Shown in pieces: positions 1 to 8,643 of a DNA stretch of 51,641 nucleotides. Made by a program: the position numbers and the translations under genes. Where the stretch lies: positions 1-51,641 of the forward strand of contig JASHOU010000060.1 in the NCBI GenBank assembly GCA_030038475.1, in the 5' to 3' direction. Origin of the DNA: Terriglobales bacterium. GTDB taxonomy: Bacteria; Acidobacteriota; Terriglobia; Terriglobales; Acidobacteriaceae. Every line of letters starts with the position of its first letter. The first letter of the stretch is position 1. The notes below the pieces were generated by a model. The model saw nothing but the letters and a program-made list of their open reading frames with translations. It ran no database searches and was not told the DNA's origin.

Positions 1-625
1 ACAAAACTATCACCAGCGCTCCCAGCACGACACCGACAGCATTCGTGAGACCGATCTGCAACGGTCGGCCAACCGCTTCACGCCACAAACACCACATCCC
101 TCCGGCAATCATAGCCAGCGACACGAGCACGGGCGCGATCACCGGGCCGACCCACGGTACCGGAATCAGGAAGAGAATGTCCCACGTGAACAGCGAAGCC
201 GGCCAGGCTATGAGCAGCTTCAGGCAGGCGTAGAACATGATGTCCCAGACGCCGAAGGCGATGGCGAACGCCGCGGCCCATTGCCGGGCATTGTGGGCGA
301 CGGCCAGCGCAATCGCAGCCAGCATCAGCATCGTGGCGGTCTCGCGCCCGATTTCGACCACGAGCGTCTTTGACTGCTCCGGCCCGGCCGCCCGCATCTG
401 GTCCAGAGTCAGGAGCGGGAACATTTCGTCGGGACTCCGATTGGGATAAAAATGGCGTCGCGCGGGCTCGTGCAAGATCCGGAGATAGCTGACAACGGCG
501 GCTTCGAGGTAGCCGAAGGCTGCGGCAAACAGCAGGAGGATAACGACCGGGCGCAGAAAGAGGGACCAGACCGCTGGATGGGGTTCGCTCTGTCGCCGGC
601 CCGCTCCCACGATAGGGTGTCTCAC
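1..625 (-). CDS. integral membrane protein, C-terminus cut by window edge
   Basis: An open frame of 208 codons starts at GTG 625 and runs off the left end of the window, so the C-terminus is missing. The product has a short polar N-terminus (about residues 1-18), a hydrophobic segment at about 20-50, a soluble stretch with a conserved-looking FYPNRSPDEMFPLL segment, and then at least four more hydrophobic segments rich in Ala, Ile, Val and Trp. No family is recognised. No ATG precedes the GTG in frame and the upstream Shine-Dalgarno is weak (AAAGGG about 10 bases away), so the start is tentative. The gene diverges from the atoE-like transporter, with 251 bases between them. Confidence 0.72.
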   Translation of the reverse strand, partial: MRHPIVGAGRRQSEPHPAVWSLFLRPVVILLLFAAAFGYLEAAVVSYLRILHEPARRHFYPNRSPDEMFPLLTLDQMRAAGPEQSKTLVVEIGRETATMLMLAAIALAVAHNARQWAAAFAIAFGVWDIMFYACLKLLIAWPASLFTWDILFLIPVPWVGPVIAPVLVSLAMIAGGMWCLWREAVGRPLQIGLTNAVGVVLGALVIVL

Positions 626-675
626 CGGTAAAGACCCTTTACTCGTCGTTTGAATGCCACTGCAACGCCAGCTTA

Positions 676-715
676 AACCGACGGAAATGCAGTCTGTGGA
701 ATTCCGCCGTCGGTT
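676..715. promoter_or_regulatory. 9-bp inverted repeat between divergent genes
   Basis: AACCGACGG at 676-684 is repeated in perfect inverted orientation as CCGTCGGTT at 707-715, 22 bases apart, with a small GGAATTCC palindrome in the loop. It lies between the divergent membrane-protein and transporter genes, where it could be an operator or a leader hairpin. No T-run follows, so an intrinsic terminator is unlikely. Function is inferred from position only. Confidence 0.3.
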
Positions 716-876
716 GCGCCTGCATTATAGAAGAGGCAGCTATACCAACTGCGAATCATAAGCGCTGCATAATCGGCTTCCTTTGCGCGAAACAAGCGCT
801 ACAATGGCGGGCGTATTTCAGCAGAGGACCGGCAAAAATTCAAAGATACCGCCGTCGGGCCCAAAAGGAATCCACT

Positions 877-2292
877 ATGCACATGCCACGCGGGAAGCAA
901 GCGGAAGTTCAGGAACAACCTCTGGTTCGCTTTGGCTTGGGGCTCGCCAACTGGAGCGAGCGCTGGTTCCCCGATCCACTGGTCTTTGCGCTGCTGGGAG
1001 TTGTCGTGGTCTTTGTCGTGGGTCTGGTGCTTCGTCAGGACGCGGCCAAATTGGCCATCCAGGGCGGCAAGAACTTTTGGACCCTCGTCCCGTTCACCAT
1101 GCAGATGGTGATGATCATCATCGGCGGCTACGTTGTCGCCTCGACGCCGATCGTCTATCGCGCCATTCGCGCACTCGCCGAAATCCCGAAAACGCCGCGC
1201 GGCGCGGTTGCGATGGTCGCGTTATTCTCCATGCTAACGTCGCTCATTTCCTGGGGCTTAAGTTTAATTTTCAGTGGCCTCTTCGTTCGCGAACTCGCCA
1301 ATCGCGTCAAGGGGATGGACTACCGCGCTGCGGGCGCCGCGGCATATCTTGGCCTGGGGGCTGTGTGGGCCATGGGACTGTCATCTTCCGCCGCCATGCT
1401 GATGGCAACCAAGACTGCCATGCCGCCATCGTTGTTCAACATCAGCGGCCTCATCCCGCTTACGCAAACTCTCTTTTTGTGGCAGAGCGTCGCGACCACG
1501 GCGATCCTCATTGTGCTGTCGGTGCTGATCGCATACCTCTCGACGCCGTCGCCCGAAAACGCCCGCACTGCCGAATCCTACGGCATCCAATACGAGCCGA
1601 TTCGTCCCCATCTCGAAGAAAGAACCAAGCCCGGCGAATGGTTGGAATACAGCCCGCTGCTGACAATTCTGGTGGCTGCGCTGTTGTGCTGGTATCTGGT
1701 GGACGTATTTCGCACCTCGCCTCAGGGCGCGCTCGCGGCGCTCGATCTGAATACCTACAACCTGATGTTCATCACGGTTGGGCTTTTGCTCCACTGGCGA
1801 CCCAAGCGATTTATGCGCGCCGTTGCGGAGTGCGTTCCCGCGACCGGCGGCGTGCTGATCCAGTTTCCGTTCTACGCCGTCATCTTTGGAATGATCGTCG
1901 GCACCGGGATCACGCAGGCGCTGGCGAACCTTTTCGCTTCGATCAGCACGCACAACACATATCCATTGCTGGTGGCGATCTATTCGGCGGTGCTCGGAGT
2001 TTTCATTCCTTCTGGCGGCAGCAAGTGGGTGATCGAAGCACCTTATGTGCTGCAAGCCGCGAATCTGCACCAGGTGCATCTCGGTTGGGTGGTGCAAATT
2101 TACAATGCGTCGGAAGCGCTCCCGAATCTCGTCAATCCCTTTTGGATGCTGCCTCTGCTCGGCATCCTGAAATTGAAAGCTCGCGACATCGTCGGCTACG
2201 GCGTACTGCAGTTGATGGTGCACATACCGGTTGTATTTTTCTTGTGCTGGTTGTTTGCGCGCTATATAGCGTACATTCCGCCGATGAAATAA
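877..2292 (+). CDS. atoE: short-chain fatty acid transporter, AtoE family
   Basis: The 471-residue protein is hydrophobic throughout, with about ten to twelve membrane segments. It matches the AtoE/short-chain fatty acid transporter family in length and in landmarks such as NWSERWFPDPLVFALL near the N-terminus, WGLSLIFSGLF near residue 125, and IPSGGSKWVIEAPYV near 380. Family members import short-chain fatty acids such as acetoacetate or butyrate at the inner membrane. The ATG at 877 has AAAAGGAA 6 bases upstream; a second ATG two codons later is possible. No ato thiolase or CoA-transferase genes lie beside it, so the substrate is inferred from the family alone. The gene converges on the coiled-coil protein gene. 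Confidence 0.85.
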   Translation: MHMPRGKQAEVQEQPLVRFGLGLANWSERWFPDPLVFALLGVVVVFVVGLVLRQDAAKLAIQGGKNFWTLVPFTMQMVMIIIGGYVVASTPIVYRAIRALAEIPKTPRGAVAMVALFSMLTSLISWGLSLIFSGLFVRELANRVKGMDYRAAGAAAYLGLGAVWAMGLSSSAAMLMATKTAMPPSLFNISGLIPLTQTLFLWQSVATTAILIVLSVLIAYLSTPSPENARTAESYGIQYEPIRPHLEERTKPGEWLEYSPLLTILVAALLCWYLVDVFRTSPQGALAALDLNTYNLMFITVGLLLHWRPKRFMRAVAECVPATGGVLIQFPFYAVIFGMIVGTGITQALANLFASISTHNTYPLLVAIYSAVLGVFIPSGGSKWVIEAPYVLQAANLHQVHLGWVVQIYNASEALPNLVNPFWMLPLLGILKLKARDIVGYGVLQLMVHIPVVFFLCWLFARYIAYIPPMK

Positions 2293-2302
2293 GGAGCACA
2301 CC

Positions 2303-2373
2303 GGCTACGAGCTTCGAGCCACGAGCAATCCTAAGTGAGGTGCTCGAAGTTGCAAGCTCGCAGGTCGCAGCTT
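2303..2373. repeat. heptad repeat array, two inverted halves
   Basis: The left half (2303-2326) reads as 7-base units GGCTACG, AGCTTCG, AGCCACG. The right half (2342-2373) reads GCTCGAA, GTTGCAA, GCTCGCA, GGTCGCA in the opposite sense, so the two halves can fold on each other. The array fills the space between two convergent genes and runs into the stop codon of the coiled-coil protein gene (TAA on the minus strand, 2372-2374). Similar 7-bp arrays occur elsewhere in the window. Confidence 0.6.
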
Positions 2374-3118
2374 ATTGCGATGGCGGGTTGCTGGGCGGAG
2401 GTGTTGTTGCCGGCGTCGTCGCAGGCGGCTTCGGTTTCGTTGTGGTCTTCTTTTTTGCCGGAGGCTTCTTCGCCGGCTCGGTATCGTCCACGATGATCTT
2501 CTTCGGCGGCGGGGGCGGCGCCGCGGACAGCGTTTTTATCTGCGCGCGCAAACGCGTCAACTCAGCTTCTTTGTTCACCGCCAGCTTCTGCACGCGTTCG
2601 CCGAGTGAGCGTCGCGCACTCTCGAGACCCGTCATGTCGTTATTCAGGCTTTGGAACTCGTCCTTGCTTCCGAACGCGCCCGCCGATTCCACCACCGAAC
2701 CAAAGACGTCGTACAACGCATCGAGTTCGCGGTAGAGTTTGAAACTCGCTCCCAGATCCTCGGGCGCATTGCTCGCCTGCGAGATGATGTCGGGCAGCGC
2801 CGACTGCAGATTGCGCTGAATCGATTCCACGTTCGCCAGCGTCTGCTGTTTGGTTGTAGCGTCGGTCTTCCATTTTTCGATGCGCATCTTTCCCACGTCC
2901 GCCTGCATGTTCGTCGCCGTCTGCTGCAACAGCGTGAGGATGCCGTTCAGTTCGCTGACCGAAGCGTAGGCAACCGGCGCTTGCGCATCGGCTGGGCTCG
3001 CGGCGTCCTGAGCGCTCATCGTTATTACTGGCGGCGCCAGACATGCCGCAAAACCGAGAAGCGGCCAAAGAAGAAGGCTCCGTGAGTTCAATATGGGGCT
3101 CCAGATATGTGCTGGCAT
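2372..3118 (-). CDS. secreted coiled-coil protein with Pro/Lys/Thr-rich tail
   Basis: From the ATG at 3118 the product is 248 residues. A signal-peptide-like segment (SLLLWPLLGFAACLAPP, about residues 14-30) is followed by a helical region with heptad character from about 55 to 195, and then a low-complexity tail rich in Pro, Lys and Thr (about 200-248) that starts with a run of prolines. The open frame extends further upstream through the antisense of the tRNA gene, which cannot be protein, so the start is placed at 3118, just before the signal peptide. The basic Pro/Lys tail may contact the cell wall or another polyanion. No family is recognised. Confidence 0.65.
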   Translation of the reverse strand: MPAHIWSPILNSRSLLLWPLLGFAACLAPPVITMSAQDAASPADAQAPVAYASVSELNGILTLLQQTATNMQADVGKMRIEKWKTDATTKQQTLANVESIQRNLQSALPDIISQASNAPEDLGASFKLYRELDALYDVFGSVVESAGAFGSKDEFQSLNNDMTGLESARRSLGERVQKLAVNKEAELTRLRAQIKTLSAAPPPPPKKIIVDDTEPAKKPPAKKKTTTKPKPPATTPATTPPPSNPPSQ

Positions 3119-3238
3119 TTTTCCAGCATATCCTAGTCGAGGTTGCCAGTCGGAGTCGAGCGTGGAGGCCGAATTTCGTGGAACTAGCCCACCGGGTATG
3201 ACGACGGCGTGCCGGAGGCCGAAGTCATGCAGGTGAGT

Positions 3239-3267
3239 TTGACGGAGCGGCAAAGCTAAGCGAGAAT
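3239..3267 (+). promoter_or_regulatory. possible sigma-70-type promoter of tRNA-Ala
   Basis: TTGACG at 3239-3244 (five of six to the -35 consensus) and GAGAAT at 3262-3267 (four of six to the -10 consensus) are 17 bases apart and end about 20 bases before the tRNA. That would give a leader of about 13 bases. Confidence 0.4.
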
Positions 3268-3287
3268 TGAATACGGCAATCCGATGT

Positions 3288-3363
3288 GGGCCTGTGGCGC
3301 AGCTGGGAGCGCGCTTCCATGGCATGGAAGAGGTCGTCGGTTCGATCCCGACCAGGTCCACCA
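3288..3363 (+). tRNA. tRNA-Ala, anticodon GGC
   Basis: The 76-base sequence folds as a standard cloverleaf. The acceptor GGGCCTG (3288-3294) pairs with CAGGTCC (3353-3359), giving the G3-U70 wobble pair that marks alanine tRNAs. The anticodon stem CTTCC/GGAAG encloses the loop ATGGCAT with anticodon GGC. The T-arm has GGTTCGATCC. A73 is followed by an encoded CCA at 3361-3363. It stands alone between the coiled-coil protein gene and a phosphoesterase gene, both on the other strand. Nothing else is seen in the rest of this 380-base gap. Confidence 0.95.
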
Positions 3364-3498
3364 AATCTTCCAAAAACTAGACTTGGAGTAGTAGCGAAAT
3401 TCGGGTTATGACTGGTGTCATGACGCACTGCGGTGAGGCTTCATCACGAAATCCGGCCCGATCGTTTCTTTTCGCGAGCCCGAGGCGATGGTCGGAAT

Positions 3499-5223
3499 TC
3501 AGTCGTTGTCTGGCGGCGTCGGTGGAGACTTATCGTTGAGAAAATGTTCCGCCTTCAGCACCGCCGGGATTGGCGTGAAGGTTAGTGGCGTCTGCTTAAA
3601 GTCGAAGCAATCCGACAAATCGTCCGTTGTGGTATACGAATCCGCATACCCGACCGCGGGATCGATTTCCCCCAGCGAAAAATTTTCTTCAACGAACTTG
3701 AGGATGCTGCCAAAGTCATTCAGCTGGTGCGAGATGTACTGCGGCTTGGCATAGGGTGAAATCACGATCAGCGGCACGCGCAGCCCGTATTCATACGAGT
3801 CGCGAATCGCCGGCGGAGGCTGGTGATCGTACCATCCTCCCCAGTCATCCCAGGTAACGATGATCGCCGTGTTCGGCCAGTAGCCGTATTCGGGATTGCC
3901 GATCTGGTTCACGATGGACGCCACCCACGAGGGCCCATTGTCTTCGCTGTTGCCGGCGTGATCGGAGTTGCTGCCCGTAGGAATTACCCAGCTCACGTTG
4001 GCAAGCTGTCCGTTAGCGATGTCGGTAAGGATCTGCGCGCCCGATCCTTCGAGCACAACGTTGTTGGTCCAGTCGGCGCCAGTGCACACGCTCGATTCGG
4101 ATGGATAGGGCGGCTCAGGCACGCAGATGTGCTGAATCGCGTCCGGGGCCGTCCAGATCGAGCCTGCCGTGGGTACGTAATACTTCCAACTGAGATTGGC
4201 GGCATCGAGCAGATCGGTCAGAGTTGGATGTTCGAAGCAGAGCTGGGTGATCAAGGTCTCGGGCGTTTCCGGACTCGCCTGACTGATATCGATAGCATCG
4301 ATGTCAGCACCGGGAGCCGCAAGGCAACCCGACTGGCCACCAGTGTTGAGCGGATTATCTGCAGCCGATATGGTGCTGGTTGCGTCGATTCGCGATGTAC
4401 CCGCAAGGATGTACTGATGAGCCGGGAAACTTGGCCCCTCGTTGGTTTGGAACATCCGGTCGCCGAAGGTGTAGGTCTCGGCCATCGTGAAGTAGGGTTG
4501 CACATCAGACGGCTGCACGTATTGGTATTGCGGATAAGTCGGACAACCGCTGGGGCCACAGCCGATCTGGTAAGCGCCATCCATGGCGCAAGTGTTGTTC
4601 GCGGAATTGTAGTCGCAAGCTTGAAGGAACGAGGCGTGAACGTGGTCGAGGTCATAGGTCGTTACCAGCGAGACCGGCGTAAGCGGGATCGTCTGTCCGT
4701 TCGCAATTAGACCCTGGGTCGCGATGTCGGCCCCGCGACTCATCAGCACCGTGTCGTGAAACAGGTTGTCGGGAGTTCGATTCTCCTGAAAGATAATCAC
4801 TACGTGGGTAATCAGCCCTGCTTGTATTTGTCCATCGACAGTGAGGTTCAGCGATGTGCTGCTCGTCGACGCACCGGACGTGCCCGTGATCGCCAACGTC
4901 ACCGGTCCCGTGGCCGCCGTGGCGCTGGCCGCTAAGGTTAGCGTACTGGCAGTGGTTGCAGAACTCGGTTCGAAAGTCGCGGTCACGCCGTTGGGCAAGG
5001 CTGAGATGGAAAGATTGACAGAACCGCTGAAGCCGTTTTGCGGCACGATGGTGATAGTGCTGGTCGTTTGCCTGCCCTGTGTGACGGTTGCGAAGCCGGG
5101 CGAAGATGAAAGCGTAAAACTCCCAGTCGTTTGTCCATCGGATGATCCGCCTCCGCAACCGGCAAGCAGCATTGCAAGGTAAGCCACCGAAATGAACAGC
5201 AGCCCAACATTCAGTCGCTGCAT
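3499..5223 (-). CDS. lipoprotein phosphoesterase (PF04185 type) with N-terminal Ig-like domain
   Basis: The 574-residue protein begins with a lipoprotein signal, lipobox LLAGC with Cys23, followed by a Gly/Ser linker. A beta-rich Ig-like domain lies at about 35-130. The rest is a phosphoesterase of the phospholipase C/acid phosphatase AcpA superfamily: ENRTPDNLF at 147-155 supplies the metal-binding Glu and the Ser/Thr nucleophile region, and WDDWGGWYDH near the C-terminal third matches the second metal-binding motif. Such enzymes hydrolyse phosphate mono- or diesters outside the inner membrane. AGAGGAG lies 7 bases before the ATG at 5223. A related enzyme without the Ig-like domain is encoded at 44841-46502. 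The substrate cannot be told from sequence. Confidence 0.85.
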   Translation of the reverse strand: MQRLNVGLLFISVAYLAMLLAGCGGGSSDGQTTGSFTLSSSPGFATVTQGRQTTSTITIVPQNGFSGSVNLSISALPNGVTATFEPSSATTASTLTLAASATAATGPVTLAITGTSGASTSSTSLNLTVDGQIQAGLITHVVIIFQENRTPDNLFHDTVLMSRGADIATQGLIANGQTIPLTPVSLVTTYDLDHVHASFLQACDYNSANNTCAMDGAYQIGCGPSGCPTYPQYQYVQPSDVQPYFTMAETYTFGDRMFQTNEGPSFPAHQYILAGTSRIDATSTISAADNPLNTGGQSGCLAAPGADIDAIDISQASPETPETLITQLCFEHPTLTDLLDAANLSWKYYVPTAGSIWTAPDAIQHICVPEPPYPSESSVCTGADWTNNVVLEGSGAQILTDIANGQLANVSWVIPTGSNSDHAGNSEDNGPSWVASIVNQIGNPEYGYWPNTAIIVTWDDWGGWYDHQPPPAIRDSYEYGLRVPLIVISPYAKPQYISHQLNDFGSILKFVEENFSLGEIDPAVGYADSYTTTDDLSDCFDFKQTPLTFTPIPAVLKAEHFLNDKSPPTPPDND

Positions 5224-5500
5224 AAGAGACTCCTCTTAACACCCTGGAGCAGACTTGAAGCCTTCAACCGTACCAGGGGACGATTGAACTTCCGCTCTGA
5301 GCTAGCCGGGCTTTCGGTGTCGTGTGTGTTGCTCGGACCGTTATTTACGAGTTGATGCGTGAACCCGATTATTGGGATGCACCTCGATGCGCTCGTTTGT
5401 TCACTTGGCTGAAGCGGAATTCTCAAAGTTGAGGAGTAACTGAATCCAGCTGGATCGCGGAACCCATCTGGACCGACGCCGCGTCTTTCCGCGGCATTTC

Positions 5501-7312
5501 CTATTTACGTCCGTACTCGAAATCCACCAGGCCGTCGCGATAATCGATCTTCACGTCGAGCAGCCGAAGCATATCAAAACCGAGAAAACCGGAAATCTCG
5601 GTTCCCATCTCGCCGCTTATGCCGGAGAGATCGAAGGTCACAATGTTCTGCTGCTCGCGCACGCGCGCAAAACGCAGCGTGGCATTGGAACGATAGACTT
5701 CATTCACGGTGCCGCTCAATCCGCGCACGCGCTGGAAGTAGTCCGGACTCACCTTTCCCATCTGGCTCCCAGCGCGTAACGACAACATATTGTCGAACGC
5801 GCCCGTGTCGAGCCCAAATAGCATGGGTTTCGAGTCGTTCACATTAGTCGGCACCAGAATCAGGTGGCCAAAACGGAAGACTTTCGTCCAGTTGGCCATC
5901 TCCCGGGCAACGTAACGATCTTTGGGCGGTGATGCGGGCTGAGGGAACGTCTTTGAATCCGGCGGACCGGAACTTTGCGCTGAAGAATAGCCCCCAGCAG
6001 ATTTTTGCTCGCCGGAATCAGCGTTTGCCGCGGTCTCTCTTTGGTCATCAGTGTTGGCTTGCTCGTCGCCGTTGCTGTTGAGTGACTTCGGTGCGACGGT
6101 ATCCTCTGGGCGCTTTGGCAGCGGAGAGAGTTTGAGCCGCATTTCCGGAATGTCGATGTCAACCAGATAAGTTGCGAAAACATCCGCGCCAAGCAATCCG
6201 GTCTCGTTGAGAACAGCGGCCTGGTTGCTGACGACTACGAGGCAGTCCTGAAATTCCAGGTCTCCGATTCGGATGTGATCCGCGACTGCGGTATAGCCGG
6301 TGCGCGACCCCCGATCGCCGATGCCGCCGTAATGCACGGTGGAGATGCGGGTTAATCCGGCGTTTTCCGCGACTTTACGTCCGATGATGATTCCGCTCGC
6401 GCCGGTGTCGAGCTGGAATTCAGCATTCTGATCATTGATGGTCGCCGAAAGACTCACGCCCCGAACCAGCCCCGAGGCCCACCGGCGTCGCGCCTCCGCG
6501 TACATCTTGCTTAGCTTGATCTCGGTCTGCTCCACCTTGCTGACTTGTTGGCAGTCGTGTGGAGGTTTATCTGCTGTTTTCCGGAGGAACTCCAAACGCT
6601 CGGTCAACTGCTCTGTCTCATCTGCATCGGCGGCATGTGGGCCGGCAAGATAGGCCTCAAGTGACGCCAACTTTCCTTTGCGTGGAAGGAGACGGAGCCA
6701 CGCCATTTGTACGTCGATATCGTTCGGGGCAATGTCGTGCGCAATCTTTAACTCGCCGTAGGCGACGCCGTACATTGAGTAAGCCCGGTAGATACGCGCG
6801 AGGCCGAGATAAGAATGCACCTCTTTTGGATCGTGCTTTTTCGCCGCGAGATACGATAACTCGGCATCCGACATTGCGCCGAGGCGGAACTGCACATCAC
6901 CCTTTGCCGCGAGCAATGCGGCGGAATTTGGCTGCTCGGCCAAGGCGGCGTTCGCCGCGTCGAACGCCTCATCAATTTTCTGCTGACGCAGCATCGACCG
7001 CACGAGTCCAACCTGCGCTGGCACCAGCTTGGTATCGTTTTTCACGAGGGCCCGATAACTCGCTTCGGCTGCGGCGAACTTGCCGGAGCGATAGAGTCGG
7101 TCGGCGGCGGCGATTTCGGAATCGCTCGTTGGACTCTTCGCCGCGTCGCCGGGAACTTGGGCAAAAAGCATAGATTGCCATAAAAGAATTAGAAGAACAG
7201 CGATGGTGGATAGTTGTGAGCAGGAATGTAAACGAAAATTGCGCCAATCCGACTGCTGGCAGGTTATTTCGGTGCGTTCCCGAACCACGCGCAGCATTGC
7301 GCCAATCGCCAT
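5501..7312 (-). CDS. TPR protein with two retropepsin-like aspartyl protease domains
   Basis: From the ATG at 7312 the product is 603 residues. A single hydrophobic signal or anchor segment (TIAVLLILLWQSMLFAQ, about 36-52) is followed by TPR-like helical repeats at about 65-230. Then come two aspartyl-protease-like domains, each with its own active-site motif: DTGAS at 302-306 (followed by GIIIG) and DTGAF at 502-506. A Gln/Ser/Pro-rich linker joins them at about 405-470. Retropepsins act as dimers, so two copies in one chain could form an intramolecular pair, as in pepsin. The frame is open further upstream but would overlap the divergent M23 gene. ATG 7297 is an alternative start, and neither has a clear ribosome-binding site. 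Confidence 0.75.
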   Translation of the reverse strand: MAIGAMLRVVRERTEITCQQSDWRNFRLHSCSQLSTIAVLLILLWQSMLFAQVPGDAAKSPTSDSEIAAADRLYRSGKFAAAEASYRALVKNDTKLVPAQVGLVRSMLRQQKIDEAFDAANAALAEQPNSAALLAAKGDVQFRLGAMSDAELSYLAAKKHDPKEVHSYLGLARIYRAYSMYGVAYGELKIAHDIAPNDIDVQMAWLRLLPRKGKLASLEAYLAGPHAADADETEQLTERLEFLRKTADKPPHDCQQVSKVEQTEIKLSKMYAEARRRWASGLVRGVSLSATINDQNAEFQLDTGASGIIIGRKVAENAGLTRISTVHYGGIGDRGSRTGYTAVADHIRIGDLEFQDCLVVVSNQAAVLNETGLLGADVFATYLVDIDIPEMRLKLSPLPKRPEDTVAPKSLNSNGDEQANTDDQRETAANADSGEQKSAGGYSSAQSSGPPDSKTFPQPASPPKDRYVAREMANWTKVFRFGHLILVPTNVNDSKPMLFGLDTGAFDNMLSLRAGSQMGKVSPDYFQRVRGLSGTVNEVYRSNATLRFARVREQQNIVTFDLSGISGEMGTEISGFLGFDMLRLLDVKIDYRDGLVDFEYGRK

Positions 7313-7439
7313 TTTGCGGATCGTCACTTTGCGGATTCTAGCGTAGTTTCTGGTGAATCGTGAGCGCGATCGCCCATCTTCCGTCGCCATCCCAGATCGC
7401 GCATCCCAGTGAGTAACAGTAAAGTTCGGTTCATCAGTT

Positions 7440-8474
7440 ATGTTCGCTCTTCGAAGTGCTAGCCTGAAATGGATGCGCGGCCGTTCCTTAGATGTCTGGC
7501 GACGCGTGGTGTTCGCCGCATTTCCGATCATTCTGCTGGCCGTACTGCACTCGGCCATAGCATTTGCCGACACGGCTTCGACACACTGGACGGTCGTCCA
7601 GCAACCCGCCCGTCTCGTCAATGGCAGCCCGGTGCTTTTCCGGGTCACCACGCCGAAGAGCGTTCAGAAGCTCTCGGGAAGCTGGCTGGGCCATGAGATC
7701 GCATTCAGCCTGGACGCACCCGATAAGTCATCGAGCCATAAATCACCGACCCGCAAAACATGGTTTGCGCTCGCCGGAGTCAGCCTTGAAACCAAGCCCG
7801 GAACCTATCCGCTCACGCTTCATGGCGCAACCAACTCCGCGCAATCTGCGGGAACTCACGACGCACAACCGGAACAGCAGGCAAGCGGAGCATCCACCGC
7901 AAATTCAATTTCATTCGAAAAGAAAATCCGTATTGCGCACCAGCGCTATCCTGTCGTGCCGCTGAAAGTTCCCGACCGGTATACCGCGCCCAGCCCGGAA
8001 GACCAGAAAGAAATCGAGAAGGACAAGGCAATCAAAACCGAGGCCTTCAAAACTTTGACTCCGGAGCGCGAATGGCAAGGCTCGTTTGCGCCGCCCGTGA
8101 CCGCGGAAATTTCCGATGTGTTCGGGGTCGAGCGTGTTTTTAACGGCTCAGTCCAGAGCACGCATCAGGGGCTCGACTTCCGCGTCCCGAGCGGAACCTC
8201 CGTTGCGGCGGTGAACCGCGGGCGCGTGATCCTCGCACAGCCTTTGTTCTTTGAAGGCAACTGCGTCGTGATCGACCACGGGCAGGGACTGCTGACGCTC
8301 TATCTTCATCTTTCGAAATTCTTGGTGAAAGAAGGCGACGAGGTGACGAAGGGCCAGCCGATTGGCCTGAGCGGCGGCACCGGACGCGCCACCGGCCCGC
8401 ATTTGCACCTGGCCGTGCGCTGGCAGGGGGAGTATCTGGATCCGCAGGCGTTGCTGAAGTTGAAATTGCCGTGA
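7440..8474 (+). CDS. M23 family metallopeptidase (LytM domain)
   Basis: The protein has 344 residues. A signal-anchor segment (VVFAAFPIILLAVLHSAIAFA, about 23-43) is followed by a beta-rich N-terminal region and a short charged helix (about 185-205). The C-terminal LytM domain (about 222-335) carries the zinc ligands H242 and D246 (in HQGLD) and H323 (in GPHLHL), plus the catalytic H290 in LYLHLS. Enzymes of this family cut peptide cross-links in peptidoglycan in the periplasm. All key residues are present, so it is likely an active endopeptidase rather than an EnvC/NlpD-type activator. It is divergent from the TPR-protease gene, 127 bases away. Confidence 0.88.
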   Translation: MFALRSASLKWMRGRSLDVWRRVVFAAFPIILLAVLHSAIAFADTASTHWTVVQQPARLVNGSPVLFRVTTPKSVQKLSGSWLGHEIAFSLDAPDKSSSHKSPTRKTWFALAGVSLETKPGTYPLTLHGATNSAQSAGTHDAQPEQQASGASTANSISFEKKIRIAHQRYPVVPLKVPDRYTAPSPEDQKEIEKDKAIKTEAFKTLTPEREWQGSFAPPVTAEISDVFGVERVFNGSVQSTHQGLDFRVPSGTSVAAVNRGRVILAQPLFFEGNCVVIDHGQGLLTLYLHLSKFLVKEGDEVTKGQPIGLSGGTGRATGPHLHLAVRWQGEYLDPQALLKLKLP

Positions 8475-8501
8475 AGATGCGGACGCAGCCGTGAAGATGG
8501 A

Positions 8502-8556
8502 GATCCTTCGCTGCGCTCGGCGCGCTTCGCTTCCCTCGCTTCACTCAGGATGACAA
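8502..8556. repeat. REP-like palindromic element
   Basis: A segment bounded by GATCCTTCGCTGCGCTC at 8502-8518 and CTCAGGATGACA near 8545-8556 has self-complementary ends (ATCCT/AGGAT) around a CG-rich core. A nine-base direct repeat, GTGAAGATG, precedes it at 8471 and 8491. It sits between the converging M23 and lhr genes. This shape is typical of short dispersed bacterial intergenic palindromes, but only a genome-wide count could confirm a family. Confidence 0.4.
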
Positions 8557-8588
8557 TGCTTTGGGGGTAGTCGCGGAGCCTACAGATG

Positions 8589-8643
8589 AGAGCCAAGAGG
8601 CTAAGCGCCAAGAGCCTGAGGCTAAGAGCTAAGACCCAAGAGC
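8589..8643. repeat. heptad repeat array at the lhr 3' end
   Basis: Read on the minus strand, 7-base units CTCTTGG, GTCTTAG, CTCTTAG, CCTCAGG, CTCTTGG, CGCTTAG follow one another. The array begins inside the last codons of lhr and includes its stop codon at 8629-8631, so the final Leu-Gly-Ser of the helicase comes from repeat sequence. Confidence 0.6.

Noticed and set aside
1381-2301. 306-codon antisense frame in the AtoE gene
   Set aside because: High-GC shadow of a well-supported membrane protein; it has no recognisable domain or start site.
783-2735. 650-codon plus-strand frame
   Set aside because: It is the shadow of the AtoE gene in another frame; its protein is Arg/Gly-rich with no hydrophobic pattern, and it continues antisense into the coiled-coil protein gene.
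3119-3373. Upstream extension of the coiled-coil protein frame
   Set aside because: The extension runs antisense through the tRNA-Ala gene (the typical false IEPTTSSMPWKRA translation), so it is not protein.
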